Made by a program: the position numbers and the translations under genes. From NCBI GenBank assembly GCA_027012045.1, contig JALUZI010000156.1, forward strand, positions 1-21,713: a stretch of DNA of 21,713 nt. Reading direction: 5' to 3'. Within the stretch, counting starts at the first letter, position 1; each line of letters starts with the position of its first letter. Below the pieces are notes generated by a model. It searched no databases. It was not told the DNA's origin and saw only the letters and a list, made by a program, of their open reading frames with translations. This document shows positions 1-7,524 of the stretch, piece by piece. This DNA comes from Desulfurococcales archaeon (lineage in GTDB: Archaea > Thermoproteota > Thermoprotei_A > Sulfolobales > Acidilobaceae).

Positions 1-1314
1 GTTGACAAGGAGCTTGTTGTGGCGGGGTGGGCTGAGCATATAAGGGTTATCGGCCGCCTCGTATTCATAGTTCTGAGAGACAGGACCGGTAGGGTACAAC
101 TTGTTGTGAGGAAGAATATTTCCCCTGAATCGTGGAAGCTTGCTAGGAAGCTCAGTGTTGAAAGTGTAATTGCCGCTAAGGGTGTGTTAAAGGAGAACCC
201 CGAGGCTCCCGGTGGGAGGGAGGTTGTCGTATCGGAGCTGGAGGTCCTGTCGCCCGCTGAGCCGTTGCCCATCGATGTGAGGGAGCCTGAGAAGACTATT
301 CTGGCGAAACGCCTCGACTACAGGTACCTTGATCTGAGGAACGATAAGATAAGGCTCATCTTCCAGATAGAAGCTGAAGTGGCAGAGGTTTTCAGGCAGG
401 TTTTGAGGAGTAAGGGGTTCACTGAGATCTTTACACCAAAAATCCTCGGGGCCGCTAGTGAGGGCGGCGCGGAGGTTTTCACCGTGATATACTTCAAGAG
501 GGAGGCGTTCCTCGCGCAGAGCCCCCAGCTCTATAAGCAGCTAGGTGTTATATCAGGCTTGGAGAGAGTGTTCGAGATCGGGCCTGTGTTCCGGGCGGAG
601 CCGCATCACACTCCTAGGCACCTTACTGAGTACACGAGTATGGATTATGAGATGGGGTTCATAAGCGACTTCAACCAGGTTATGGATGTGGCGGAGGCGT
701 TCCTCAAGAAAGCTACTGAGACAGTGGTCTCGAAGTATGGTGACTTGATAGAGAAGTTCTATCCGAACGCCTTGCTCGAACCTGTGAAGGAGATTCCTAG
801 AATGACCCTCGAGGAGGTTCACGAGATATTGAGGAGGGAGTACGGTAAGGAGTACCCTCCGGGTGAGGACTTGGATACTGAGGGTGAGAGGCTCCTGGGG
901 GAGTATCTTGAGAAGGAGCACGGGTACCATGCAGTGTTCATAACCAGGTACCCGTGGGGGCCGAGGCCCTTCTACACAATGCCATGCACCTGCGTTGAGA
1001 GCCCCGGTGAAGAGTGCTGTACGAACTTGAAGCCTGACACGCCTACATGTAGCTTCGACCTCATATTCAGAGGGCTGGAAATGACTACTGGAGGACAGAG
1101 GCAGCATGACTATAAGTGCCTGTTAAAGCAGGTTGAGAATAAGGGTATAAGCCCCGAGAGCCTCTCGTGGTATATAGACATGTTCAAGTATGGAGCCCCG
1201 CCCCACGGAGGAGCCGGGACAGGTCTTGAGAGGGTTGTTAAGCAGATACTGGGGCTTAAGAATATTCGTGAGGCGAGGCTTCTCCCACGGGACCCGGAGA
1301 GGCTGACCCCGTAG
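1..1314 (+). CDS. aspS: Aspartyl-tRNA synthetase, 5'-truncated by window edge
   Basis: This class II aminoacyl-tRNA synthetase charges tRNA(Asp) with aspartate in the cytoplasm. The frame is open from base 1, so the true start lies upstream; 437 residues are visible against about 438 for the whole archaeal enzyme, so only a few residues are missing. An N-terminal OB-fold (anticodon binding) has the AGW and LRDRTG signatures. The catalytic domain follows, with FLAQSPQLYKQ, motif 2 (FRAEPHHTPRHLTEY) and motif 3 (GTGLERVV), and the C-terminus PRDPERLTP is typical of AspRS rather than AsnRS. Oddities: five cysteines fall within 22 residues (codons at 985, 991, 1015, 1018, 1048), in a loop where other archaeal AspRS I can recall have about 16 fewer residues. 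In the OB-fold, the residues after GWA read E-H where H-E or W-E is usual. Whether it also charges tRNA(Asn) cannot be settled here. Confidence 0.95.
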   Translation, partial: VDKELVVAGWAEHIRVIGRLVFIVLRDRTGRVQLVVRKNISPESWKLARKLSVESVIAAKGVLKENPEAPGGREVVVSELEVLSPAEPLPIDVREPEKTILAKRLDYRYLDLRNDKIRLIFQIEAEVAEVFRQVLRSKGFTEIFTPKILGAASEGGAEVFTVIYFKREAFLAQSPQLYKQLGVISGLERVFEIGPVFRAEPHHTPRHLTEYTSMDYEMGFISDFNQVMDVAEAFLKKATETVVSKYGDLIEKFYPNALLEPVKEIPRMTLEEVHEILRREYGKEYPPGEDLDTEGERLLGEYLEKEHGYHAVFITRYPWGPRPFYTMPCTCVESPGEECCTNLKPDTPTCSFDLIFRGLEMTTGGQRQHDYKCLLKQVENKGISPESLSWYIDMFKYGAPPHGGAGTGLERVVKQILGLKNIREARLLPRDPERLTP

Positions 1315-1365
1315 CCTTCTTCTCTTGTTATACTTGGGGTAATCCAATTCCCTCAATACTTACTC

Positions 1366-1380
1366 CCCGGTATTACCGGG
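1366..1380. promoter_or_regulatory. Perfect 15-bp palindrome upstream of reverse gyrase
   Basis: CCCGGTATTACCGGG is a perfect inverted repeat of 7-bp arms around one base. It lies in the 121-base spacer between aspS and reverse gyrase, about 12 bases upstream of a weak TATA-like element (CATTAAAC, about 1390-1397) and about 55 bases before the start codon. The placement suits a transcription-factor operator. As RNA, the one-base centre is too tight for a good hairpin, so a terminator for aspS is less likely. The rest of the spacer shows only a pyrimidine-rich run after the aspS stop. Confidence 0.4.
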
Positions 1381-1435
1381 CCGCTCTCCATTAAACGATA
1401 CTGCATCCTAAGCGTCTCTCGGGTCTACAGGGTTG

Positions 1436-4400
1436 ATGCCGATACTTAGCAATGGCTGTCCTAACTGCGGAGGACCAATAACAGCTGAGAGGCTCGAGAA
1501 GGGGCTTCCCTGCGAGAGGTGCCTCCCGCAGCCAGTGGAGGGCGGTGTGAGGGAGATATATAGGGCTCTCCGTGAGAACGGTACGGCTGGAAGGTACTCT
1601 ATCCTCTGGATACAGGAGAAGGAGTATGAGAGGTTCAGGGATTTCTTCCGCAAAGCGAACGGTGGGGACCTGTGGAGCGCTCAGCGGTCCTGGGCTAAGA
1701 GGCTGTTGAATGGTCAGAGCTTCGCGATTATCGCTCCCACGGGGGTTGGAAAGAGCACTCTGCTTATGACATACGCTGTTTACCGTGCTGGGGGCGGTGA
1801 GGGCAAGGTCCTCTATGTTCTCCCTACTGAGAACCTTGTTATACAGGTTGCGTCTCGGCTGGAGGAGATAGCAGGGAAGGCCGGGGAGGAGCTGAGGATA
1901 CTTTTCTACTACGGAAGCATGAGTAAGAAGAGGAGGGAGGAAGTACTTGAGAGGATCGAAGCCGGAGACTTCGATATACTCGTCGTGACTACAGGGTTCC
2001 TGCAGAGAAGGTATGAGATGCTCGCCAGACACACGTTCGATTACATCATGGTAGACGATGTGGATAGCCTTCTCCGGAACTCGAGGAACATTGACAGAGT
2101 GCTCGTACTCCTAGGATTCCCCGCTGAGAGCGTTGAAATAGCCTACCAGCTCGTCAAGGCTAGGCTTAAGTTCTTCGCTGAACTAAGGAACGGCCGGGAG
2201 AACATTATAGAGGAGCTGAAATCCAAGGTTGTGAAGCTGGAGAAGGAGCTGGCTGACTCGATAAACGGTAGGCCAATAGGCCAGCTGGTAATAGCCACCG
2301 CGACCGGTAGGCCCCGAGGGTTCAAGCACTTCCTATTCAAAGAACTCCTCGGATTCGAAGTGGGCGGTGGAAGCGACTATATGAGGGACATAACAGACTC
2401 CTACATACTCACCAGCGACCTCACCGGCGCCCTCGAACGTGTGTTGAAAGACCTAGGCCCCGGTGGACTCGTATTCGTCTCACAGATTTACGGTAAAGAA
2501 GTCGCTGTGAAAATCATCGAGCACCTCAAAAGCAAGGGGTTCAGAGTCGAGCAAGCCTTAACAGGGAGCCGTAGAGCAGTCAGGAAACTGGCTGAGGGGG
2601 AGGCTGACATAATAATTGGAATGGCCTCCCGCTACGGTGTCATAGTGAGAGGGCTAGACCTGCCTGATAAGATCAGGTACACCGTGTTCATCGGAGTCCC
2701 CGGCAGGAGGATAAGTATCGAGAACGCTGTGAAAAGCCCTCAAAGACTGGTTAGCCTCCTAGCAGGCCTCCAAGACCGCGGGGACGGTGAAGCCGGTAAA
2801 GCAGCCGAGAAAATTTCAAGGCTCCTCGAGAAAGTGGGCAGTATAGAGCTCGTCCAAATGGCTCTACAGGGCAAGGTTAAACCCACAGGTCTAGTCGAGG
2901 AGCTCGTCAAACTTATCAACGAGTGGTCCGCATATGCCATAACCGCTTACGCCGCCGTGGTCCCTGATGAAGGCGCCATCAGGGTTTCCAGCTACGTGGT
3001 TGTCAAGAGGAACGGGAGAGTTTACATTGACGTACCGGACATCCCCACCTACCTGCAGGCAAGCGGTAGAGCCAGCAGGCTCTACAAGATGGTTATGACC
3101 AAAGGGCTAAGCGTCATAGTAGACCCTGTCGAGGAGAGGATTCAGGCCTTCCAGGACAGGCTGAGATTCTACGTTTTCGGCAACACCCTGGTCAGGTACG
3201 AGGAGATAAACCTCCAGAGGCTGAAGGAGGAGATAGACCGGTCTAGGCGCGGTATAGGGAAACGCGTCGACATAGAGACCCTCCTATTCATAGTGGAGAG
3301 CCCGAACAAGGCGAGAACCATAGCCTGGTTCTGGGGTAGGCCTGCCAGGAGGAGGTATGGCAGGCTGACGGTTTACGAGACTTCTCTAATGGACCCTGAG
3401 ACAGGTAAGGCTTACATTGTGACAATCACCAGTACGCTCGGACACCTATACGACCTCGTCGTAGACGATCCCGAAGGGTTCTATGGGGTAAGGTGGAGCG
3501 AGGAGCACGGGTTCATGCCTGTCTACGGGACGATCAAGAGGTGCCTCAGATGCGGGCATAGGTTCGCGAGCATAGAGAATAAGTGCCCGGTCTGCGGTGA
3601 GACAGAGGCTATAATAGATAGTGGTGCAAGGCTGAGTGTGCTCAGGAAGCTTGCGGGTGAGGTTGACAAGGTGATCATAGCCACTGACCCGGATACTGAG
3701 GGTGAGAAGATAGCTTATGATGTCTACCTCACCATCAGACCGTTCAACTCCAATGTCTGGAGGGGAGAGTTCCACGAAGTCACACCCCAAGCTGTGATAG
3801 AGGCGATCCGGAGGCCCCGGAGGATAGACACCAGGCTCGTGAAAGCACAGATTTACAGGAGAATAGAGGACAGGTGGATAGGATTCTCAGTATCCAGACG
3901 GCTATGGGAGAGGTTCGGGAAGAAATGGTTCGGCGCAGGGAGAGTCCAGACCCCCGTGCTGGGATGGGTCATAGAGAGATACAAGCAGTGGAGGGAAAAC
4001 CTGGGCTATGGCGTACTCGTAAAACTGGAGAACGGCGGTAAAGTACAGTTCCATACAATGGACAGGGAGCTTGCAAAAGAGATAAGGAAGAAAGGCATAG
4101 CCGAAGTCAAAGTAAAGGAGAAGAGGGTGGAGGAGGTGGAGAAGAACCCTCCTCCACCCTACACCACAGACTCACTGCTCTACGATGCGAGCCGGAAGCT
4201 CGGCTTCAACTCCGAGACAACAATGAGCCTAGCCCAGAACCTATTCGAGGCGGGGCTAATAACCTATCATAGAACGGACAGCACAAGGGTTTCGTCGACA
4301 GGTATAAGGATAGCGATGGAGTACCTGGAGAAGAAGGGGCTCAAGGAACTCGCCCAGCCGAGGAGCTGGGGTGAGGGAGGAGCCCACGAGGCGATCAGGC

Positions 4401-5095
4401 CTACCAAACCCCTTGACGCCGAGGAGGTCAAGCGGAGGATCATGGATGGAAGCCTCAGGGTCCAAGTCAAGATAACCAGCTGGCACCTCCGGCTCTACGA
4501 CTTGATTTTCAAGAGATTCATAGCCAGCCAGATGAAGCCTGCTAGGATGCTGGTGGGAGAAGCCGTCGTGTCAACACCCCACGGCTTGGAGGCCAGTGTT
4601 ACCGGTGTGATAGGAGTGCTTGAACACGGGTTCGATACTGTGGATCCGCCGAGGATGCTCGGGTGGATCGCGAGTGTAGAGCCGGGTGAAGCTATAGGGG
4701 TTGAGGAGTACAAGGTCTATAGGGCCAGCACGGTCCAGCTGTACCGGAGTGGAGACTTGATTAAACTTATGAAGGAGCGGGGTATTGGGAGGCCGAGCAC
4801 GTATGCCAACGCTATACACGCGAATAAGAGGCACGGGTATATTATCGAGAGTAAGAAGAGGAAGTTCGTTATACCTACGAAGCAGGGTATCCAGGCATAC
4901 GAGTTCGTTGAGACAGGGTTCGGGGAACTGTTATCAGAGGAGGCTAGCAGGGTAATGGAGAGGGTTATGGACCTAATTTACAGTGGAAGCCTAGATGTGG
5001 ATAAAGCACTGGCAAGCCTGAAGGCTCAGATAGACGGCCTCGTATCCAGATCCCTTATCTCGGAGGAGCAGGGAGGGGTTCCGGGGGAGGTTTAG
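1436..5095 (+). CDS. rgy: Reverse gyrase (helicase-topoisomerase IA fusion)
   Basis: This ATP-dependent enzyme introduces positive supercoils and is the hallmark protein of hyperthermophiles. The 1219-residue length is normal for a single-chain enzyme. From the N-terminus: zinc finger 1 (C8, C11, C26, C29); a helicase domain with Walker A APTGVGKS (about 100-107), DDVD (207-210) and the GRASR motif; then topoisomerase IA. The latter has a Toprim glutamate in FIVESPNKAR (E621), zinc finger 2 (C703, C706, C717, C720), the DPDTEGEK acidic motif (D751, D753), GAGRVQTPVLGW, and the catalytic tyrosine in LITYHRTDSTR (Y944). Both zinc fingers are intact, and no intein or frameshift is seen. I chose ATG 1436; a TTG codon directly before it (1433) is the alternative. 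No strong ribosome site is visible. The stop overlaps the convergent Alba stop by 4 bases, which places two DNA-architecture genes tail to tail. Confidence 0.98.
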   Translation: MPILSNGCPNCGGPITAERLEKGLPCERCLPQPVEGGVREIYRALRENGTAGRYSILWIQEKEYERFRDFFRKANGGDLWSAQRSWAKRLLNGQSFAIIAPTGVGKSTLLMTYAVYRAGGGEGKVLYVLPTENLVIQVASRLEEIAGKAGEELRILFYYGSMSKKRREEVLERIEAGDFDILVVTTGFLQRRYEMLARHTFDYIMVDDVDSLLRNSRNIDRVLVLLGFPAESVEIAYQLVKARLKFFAELRNGRENIIEELKSKVVKLEKELADSINGRPIGQLVIATATGRPRGFKHFLFKELLGFEVGGGSDYMRDITDSYILTSDLTGALERVLKDLGPGGLVFVSQIYGKEVAVKIIEHLKSKGFRVEQALTGSRRAVRKLAEGEADIIIGMASRYGVIVRGLDLPDKIRYTVFIGVPGRRISIENAVKSPQRLVSLLAGLQDRGDGEAGKAAEKISRLLEKVGSIELVQMALQGKVKPTGLVEELVKLINEWSAYAITAYAAVVPDEGAIRVSSYVVVKRNGRVYIDVPDIPTYLQASGRASRLYKMVMTKGLSVIVDPVEERIQAFQDRLRFYVFGNTLVRYEEINLQRLKEEIDRSRRGIGKRVDIETLLFIVESPNKARTIAWFWGRPARRRYGRLTVYETSLMDPETGKAYIVTITSTLGHLYDLVVDDPEGFYGVRWSEEHGFMPVYGTIKRCLRCGHRFASIENKCPVCGETEAIIDSGARLSVLRKLAGEVDKVIIATDPDTEGEKIAYDVYLTIRPFNSNVWRGEFHEVTPQAVIEAIRRPRRIDTRLVKAQIYRRIEDRWIGFSVSRRLWERFGKKWFGAGRVQTPVLGWVIERYKQWRENLGYGVLVKLENGGKVQFHTMDRELAKEIRKKGIAEVKVKEKRVEEVEKNPPPPYTTDSLLYDASRKLGFNSETTMSLAQNLFEAGLITYHRTDSTRVSSTGIRIAMEYLEKKGLKELAQPRSWGEGGAHEAIRPTKPLDAEEVKRRIMDGSLRVQVKITSWHLRLYDLIFKRFIASQMKPARMLVGEAVVSTPHGLEASVTGVIGVLEHGFDTVDPPRMLGWIASVEPGEAIGVEEYKVYRASTVQLYRSGDLIKLMKERGIGRPSTYANAIHANKRHGYIIESKKRKFVIPTKQGIQAYEFVETGFGELLSEEASRVMERVMDLIYSGSLDVDKALASLKAQIDGLVSRSLISEEQGGVPGEV

Positions 5096-5379
5096 AGCGG
5101 AACCGTCAGGAGCTTTATCAGAATATAGCTCCTGGGAACGGTTCTGCCTTTCTCCCTCACCCTCTCTGTTCCTATCTCAACGCTCTCAACTTTGAAGGCG
5201 TCCTCGCCCAGTCTCTCTATAAGATTGTTGAACAGGTCTACCGCCTTGCAAATATTGAATCCCCGGCCTTTTATGACCAGTTTCTCTATGCCGCTCTGGT
5301 ATGCGGTTACCGCCTCCAAGAGGTATTCTTCCAGAGGCTTCTGCCCCACGTTTATCTCGAGTATACTAGTGCTTGACAT
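5092..5379 (-). CDS. albA: Alba-family chromatin protein (Alba2-like)
   Basis: This is a small dimeric DNA/RNA-binding protein of the archaeal nucleoid, 95 residues, the usual Alba length. The Alba fold is recognisable from GQKPLEEYLLEAV, the G-IEKLVIKGRG strand and loop, ICKAVDLFNNL, and the C-terminal YILIKL strand. The C-terminal half looks more like Alba2 than Alba1. At the site of Lys16 in Sulfolobus Alba1, the lysine studied for acetylation, this protein has Gln13, while the following Lys (K14) is kept. Start: ATG 5379 is preceded by GAGGAG with a 6-base gap. The longer TTG start at 5385 would leave no gap and is rejected. It has its own TATA box about 65 bases upstream. Its stop codon overlaps the reverse gyrase stop. 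Confidence 0.93.
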   Translation of the reverse strand: MSSTSILEINVGQKPLEEYLLEAVTAYQSGIEKLVIKGRGFNICKAVDLFNNLIERLGEDAFKVESVEIGTERVREKGRTVPRSYILIKLLTVPL

Positions 5380-5440
5380 GTGCAACTCCTCGCTAACTCG
5401 CTGGTTTATTCTTCACTTATTCATGTGAGTATTGGTCAAG

Positions 5441-5448
5441 TATATAAG
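5441..5448 (-). promoter_or_regulatory. TATA box of the Alba gene
   Basis: Read on the minus strand, CTTATATA lies about 62 bases before the Alba ATG. Transcription would start about 25 bases downstream, giving a leader of roughly 35-40 bases that includes the GAGGAG ribosome site. It sits just past the stop codon of the upstream membrane-protein gene, so Alba need not depend on read-through. Confidence 0.6.
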
Positions 5449-5453
5449 AATTG

Positions 5454-6758
5454 TCAGGACTGAAGTAGCTCGAATAACGCCACTGCGAAGAATGGTATAC
5501 TCATCAATACCGAGGTTGCGAAAACCATTTTCCACTTACCCGTCCGATACGTTTTCTCCGACAGGTAGAAAATCTTGTTAAGTGTTGCAGAGGCTATCGA
5601 GAGAAGCAGGCTTCCCGCGACAAGGGAGGGAGGTAGGGTGGAAGCATAGGCGGTCAGGGAGAAGATAGTTGCAGTAGCGTTGACGAGGCCTCCGAGGAAA
5701 GCTACAAGCGGGAGGATTTCCTTGTAAGTGCCTGATATCAGGTATACAGTAAGCGTTAGGATTGAATAGGCCACGGCTGTTTTAACAGCGCTACCCCAGT
5801 TCAACGGGCTCTCCAGCACGAACTTCCCGGGCCCGAGGGTCTTCTCCCTCCTGACAGAAAGGAATCCTAGGACTCCTATAGCTGGGAGGGTGGCGAGGAG
5901 TACAGGTATAATGAGCTGCGTCGCCAGTTTCGTGCTCAGAAAAGTGTAGACAGCCACCAGTGCTAGTATAGCAGATCTAACATGTAGGGTCGATATCACT
6001 ATCAGGGTTGTGAGCTTGAGGAGCTTGCTCCACGTAGCCGGGTCCGAGACCCTGTCCAAGATCGATGTTATGGACGCGATTGTCGCTTCACTGTTGACCA
6101 GGCTTCCCAGTACAGCACTCGTCTCAAGGCCTACTGTTCCGAACACTTTGACTAGGAAGTATGAGAAAAGGCTTATGAGTAGAACGATCATGAAGAAGAT
6201 GTATACTTTGAACACGCTGAGGCCCAGGAATGTAATATTCAAACTGTAAATTATGGGTCCCAGTATAAGGCTGAGTGTCCCGACCTCTAGTAGTGCGATG
6301 AACTCGTCGTATGATATCTCTGCGACTATCCTGCGCGACGGATACTTTATCGCCAGGACAAACGTCGTAAGAATACTCGCTGACACAGCTTCAACCAGGA
6401 GTCCTACACCCGTCATAAGGCCGAGGACATAAGCTATCAGCAGGGTCAGGTAGGTGGTTATACCGGAGAGTCTGAGCATGATAGTGCGGTGTATGATATA
6501 GAAAACTAGTACTAGGGCAAACCCTATTGTCCCCGCTGCGAGGATTAGTCCTCCACTCATCCCGTGCGGGTTAACTGTCAAGTATGAGGTTAGAGCTCCA
6601 AGTATGCTGGTGAGGCCGAAGCTCCTCATTCCAGGCAAGTCATATTTCTTACTGCTCTTTATCCTCGTCCTCTCCCTTTCCAATCCTATAAGGGCGCCTG
6701 CGAAGAATGCTATAAGTATTCTCGCGGTGAACTCGCCTACGTCGCTTGATATCTGCAC
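5454..6758 (-). CDS. MgtC/SapB and DUF4010-type integral membrane protein
   Basis: The product is a polytopic membrane protein of 434 residues, with about a dozen hydrophobic segments filling nearly the whole chain. The N-terminal part has the MgtC/SapB signature GALIGLERERTR followed by GMRSFGLTSILGAL. The C-terminal part fits the DUF4010 domain often fused to it. Two similar segments, GSLVNSEATIASIT (from about residue 218) and GGLVNATATIFSLT (from about 356), suggest an internal repeat in the C-terminal half. MgtC proteins are linked to magnesium limitation in bacteria; the archaeal two-domain proteins have no settled function. I prefer the GTG start at 6758, with GGAGG four bases upstream; an in-frame GTG at 6773 would add MRGGA-type residues and leave the ribosome site inside the gene. 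A possible TATA element lies near 6865-6877. Confidence 0.85.
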   Translation of the reverse strand: MQISSDVGEFTARILIAFFAGALIGLERERTRIKSSKKYDLPGMRSFGLTSILGALTSYLTVNPHGMSGGLILAAGTIGFALVLVFYIIHRTIMLRLSGITTYLTLLIAYVLGLMTGVGLLVEAVSASILTTFVLAIKYPSRRIVAEISYDEFIALLEVGTLSLILGPIIYSLNITFLGLSVFKVYIFFMIVLLISLFSYFLVKVFGTVGLETSAVLGSLVNSEATIASITSILDRVSDPATWSKLLKLTTLIVISTLHVRSAILALVAVYTFLSTKLATQLIIPVLLATLPAIGVLGFLSVRREKTLGPGKFVLESPLNWGSAVKTAVAYSILTLTVYLISGTYKEILPLVAFLGGLVNATATIFSLTAYASTLPPSLVAGSLLLSIASATLNKIFYLSEKTYRTGKWKMVFATSVLMSIPFFAVALFELLQS

Positions 6759-6922
6759 TGCTCCTCCCCTCACACGGCTAGCGGTGTGTCAGTCGGGGTT
6801 TCACATCGTCATCCCATCCCTGGCTGAGGCGGTCGGGGGATAGGGTCTAACTTCATCCATGACAATTATAATATGTGATACCTACTTGTGGAATAAAAAA
6901 TATGCCGCGGTTCCCGGGAAGG

Positions 6923-7378
6923 CTAGGAGGCCCGTACCGCTCTGTCATTTATAGACTCAAGAAGTCTTATCCGGTCTAGGAGATCTTCGATTCTAGTAGT
7001 GTAGAAGAGGGTTGGAGGGACCGGTGGTTCCGGGAGCTTACTGTTTTTCGGGCCTACTCGAACTGTGCACCCCTTCCTAGAGTGGGTTACCTGTATGACC
7101 CGGCCATTGTAGAGGCAGAAGCCGTGAGGGTTGCATTTAGCCTTGATGCATTTCCCGGAAGGGCACCTAAGCCTTACCTCTCCGCTCCATCCAGTAGATC
7201 CTTTGATCAACCTTGCTATACTATCGGGGTTTGGATTGTCGAGTTCGCAGAGTATCCGGCCCAGTCTTTCCTCTATGCTTGTATGACTGCATGTTTTCTC
7301 GGCTTCGCTGTAGAGTCTAGCTGTCTCGTAGGGTCTAGTGTAAACTATTAGGATTAGGCTTGTTTTACAGTTCTTCAA
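6923..7378 (-). CDS. Cysteine-rich protein of unknown function
   Basis: I do not recognise this 151-residue protein. It has eight cysteines (C4, C30, C44, C72, C77, C82, C88, C104). Four are clustered as C-x4-C-x4-C-x5-C in the segment from RCPSGKC to HGFC, which suggests a metal site or disulfides. The N-terminus (SLILIVYTRPYETA) looks like a beta strand, and the C-terminus is a charged helix (IEDLLDRIRLLESI). There is no signal peptide or membrane span. It is likely real because codon use on this strand matches the neighbours (AGG/AGA, ATA, CTC/CTA) over the full length. The start is TTG 7378 with only a weak ribosome site (GGGATGG), so the start is uncertain. It stands alone between an AIM24-family gene and a membrane-protein gene. 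Confidence 0.6.
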   Translation of the reverse strand: MKNCKTSLILIVYTRPYETARLYSEAEKTCSHTSIEERLGRILCELDNPNPDSIARLIKGSTGWSGEVRLRCPSGKCIKAKCNPHGFCLYNGRVIQVTHSRKGCTVRVGPKNSKLPEPPVPPTLFYTTRIEDLLDRIRLLESINDRAVRAS

Positions 7379-7524
7379 TATCCATCCCTGGGACGTGTTT
7401 TATTGGTTGAAGATGGTAATAGTTGTTTTATGTGGGGCTGTGAGGAGAGCGCTCGGGGTGAGCTTGTAGCTGTGATCCTCATTATCCCCGTCCGAGCCCC
7501 GCCTGATGAATAGGGGTAGATGTG

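Noticed and set aside
6604..6843. Plus-strand frame running out of the membrane-protein gene into the spacer
   Set aside because: It is mostly antisense to a well-supported membrane protein and has low-complexity hydrophobic content without a ribosome site.
6785..6860. Second possible C/D box RNA on the minus strand (GGGATGA, then CTGA)
   Set aside because: Box C has a mismatch, the upstream box is poor, and the sequences outside the boxes cannot form a closing stem.
7082..7351. Plus-strand frame of 89 codons opposite the Cys-rich orphan gene
   Set aside because: It lies wholly within the minus-strand gene, whose codon use is like the neighbours; the plus frame shows no recognisable family and no convincing ribosome site.
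7451..7497. Inverted repeat GCTCGG...CCGAGC in the spacer before the AIM24-family gene's stop
   Set aside because: The arms are 6-7 bp with a loop of over 30 bases and no T-run or known RNA motif. It does not look like a tRNA (no T-loop) or guide RNA.
7402..7510. Short plus-strand frame (about 36 codons, TTG start) in the same spacer
   Set aside because: Too short, no ribosome site, and no protein-like pattern; kept out of the gene list.
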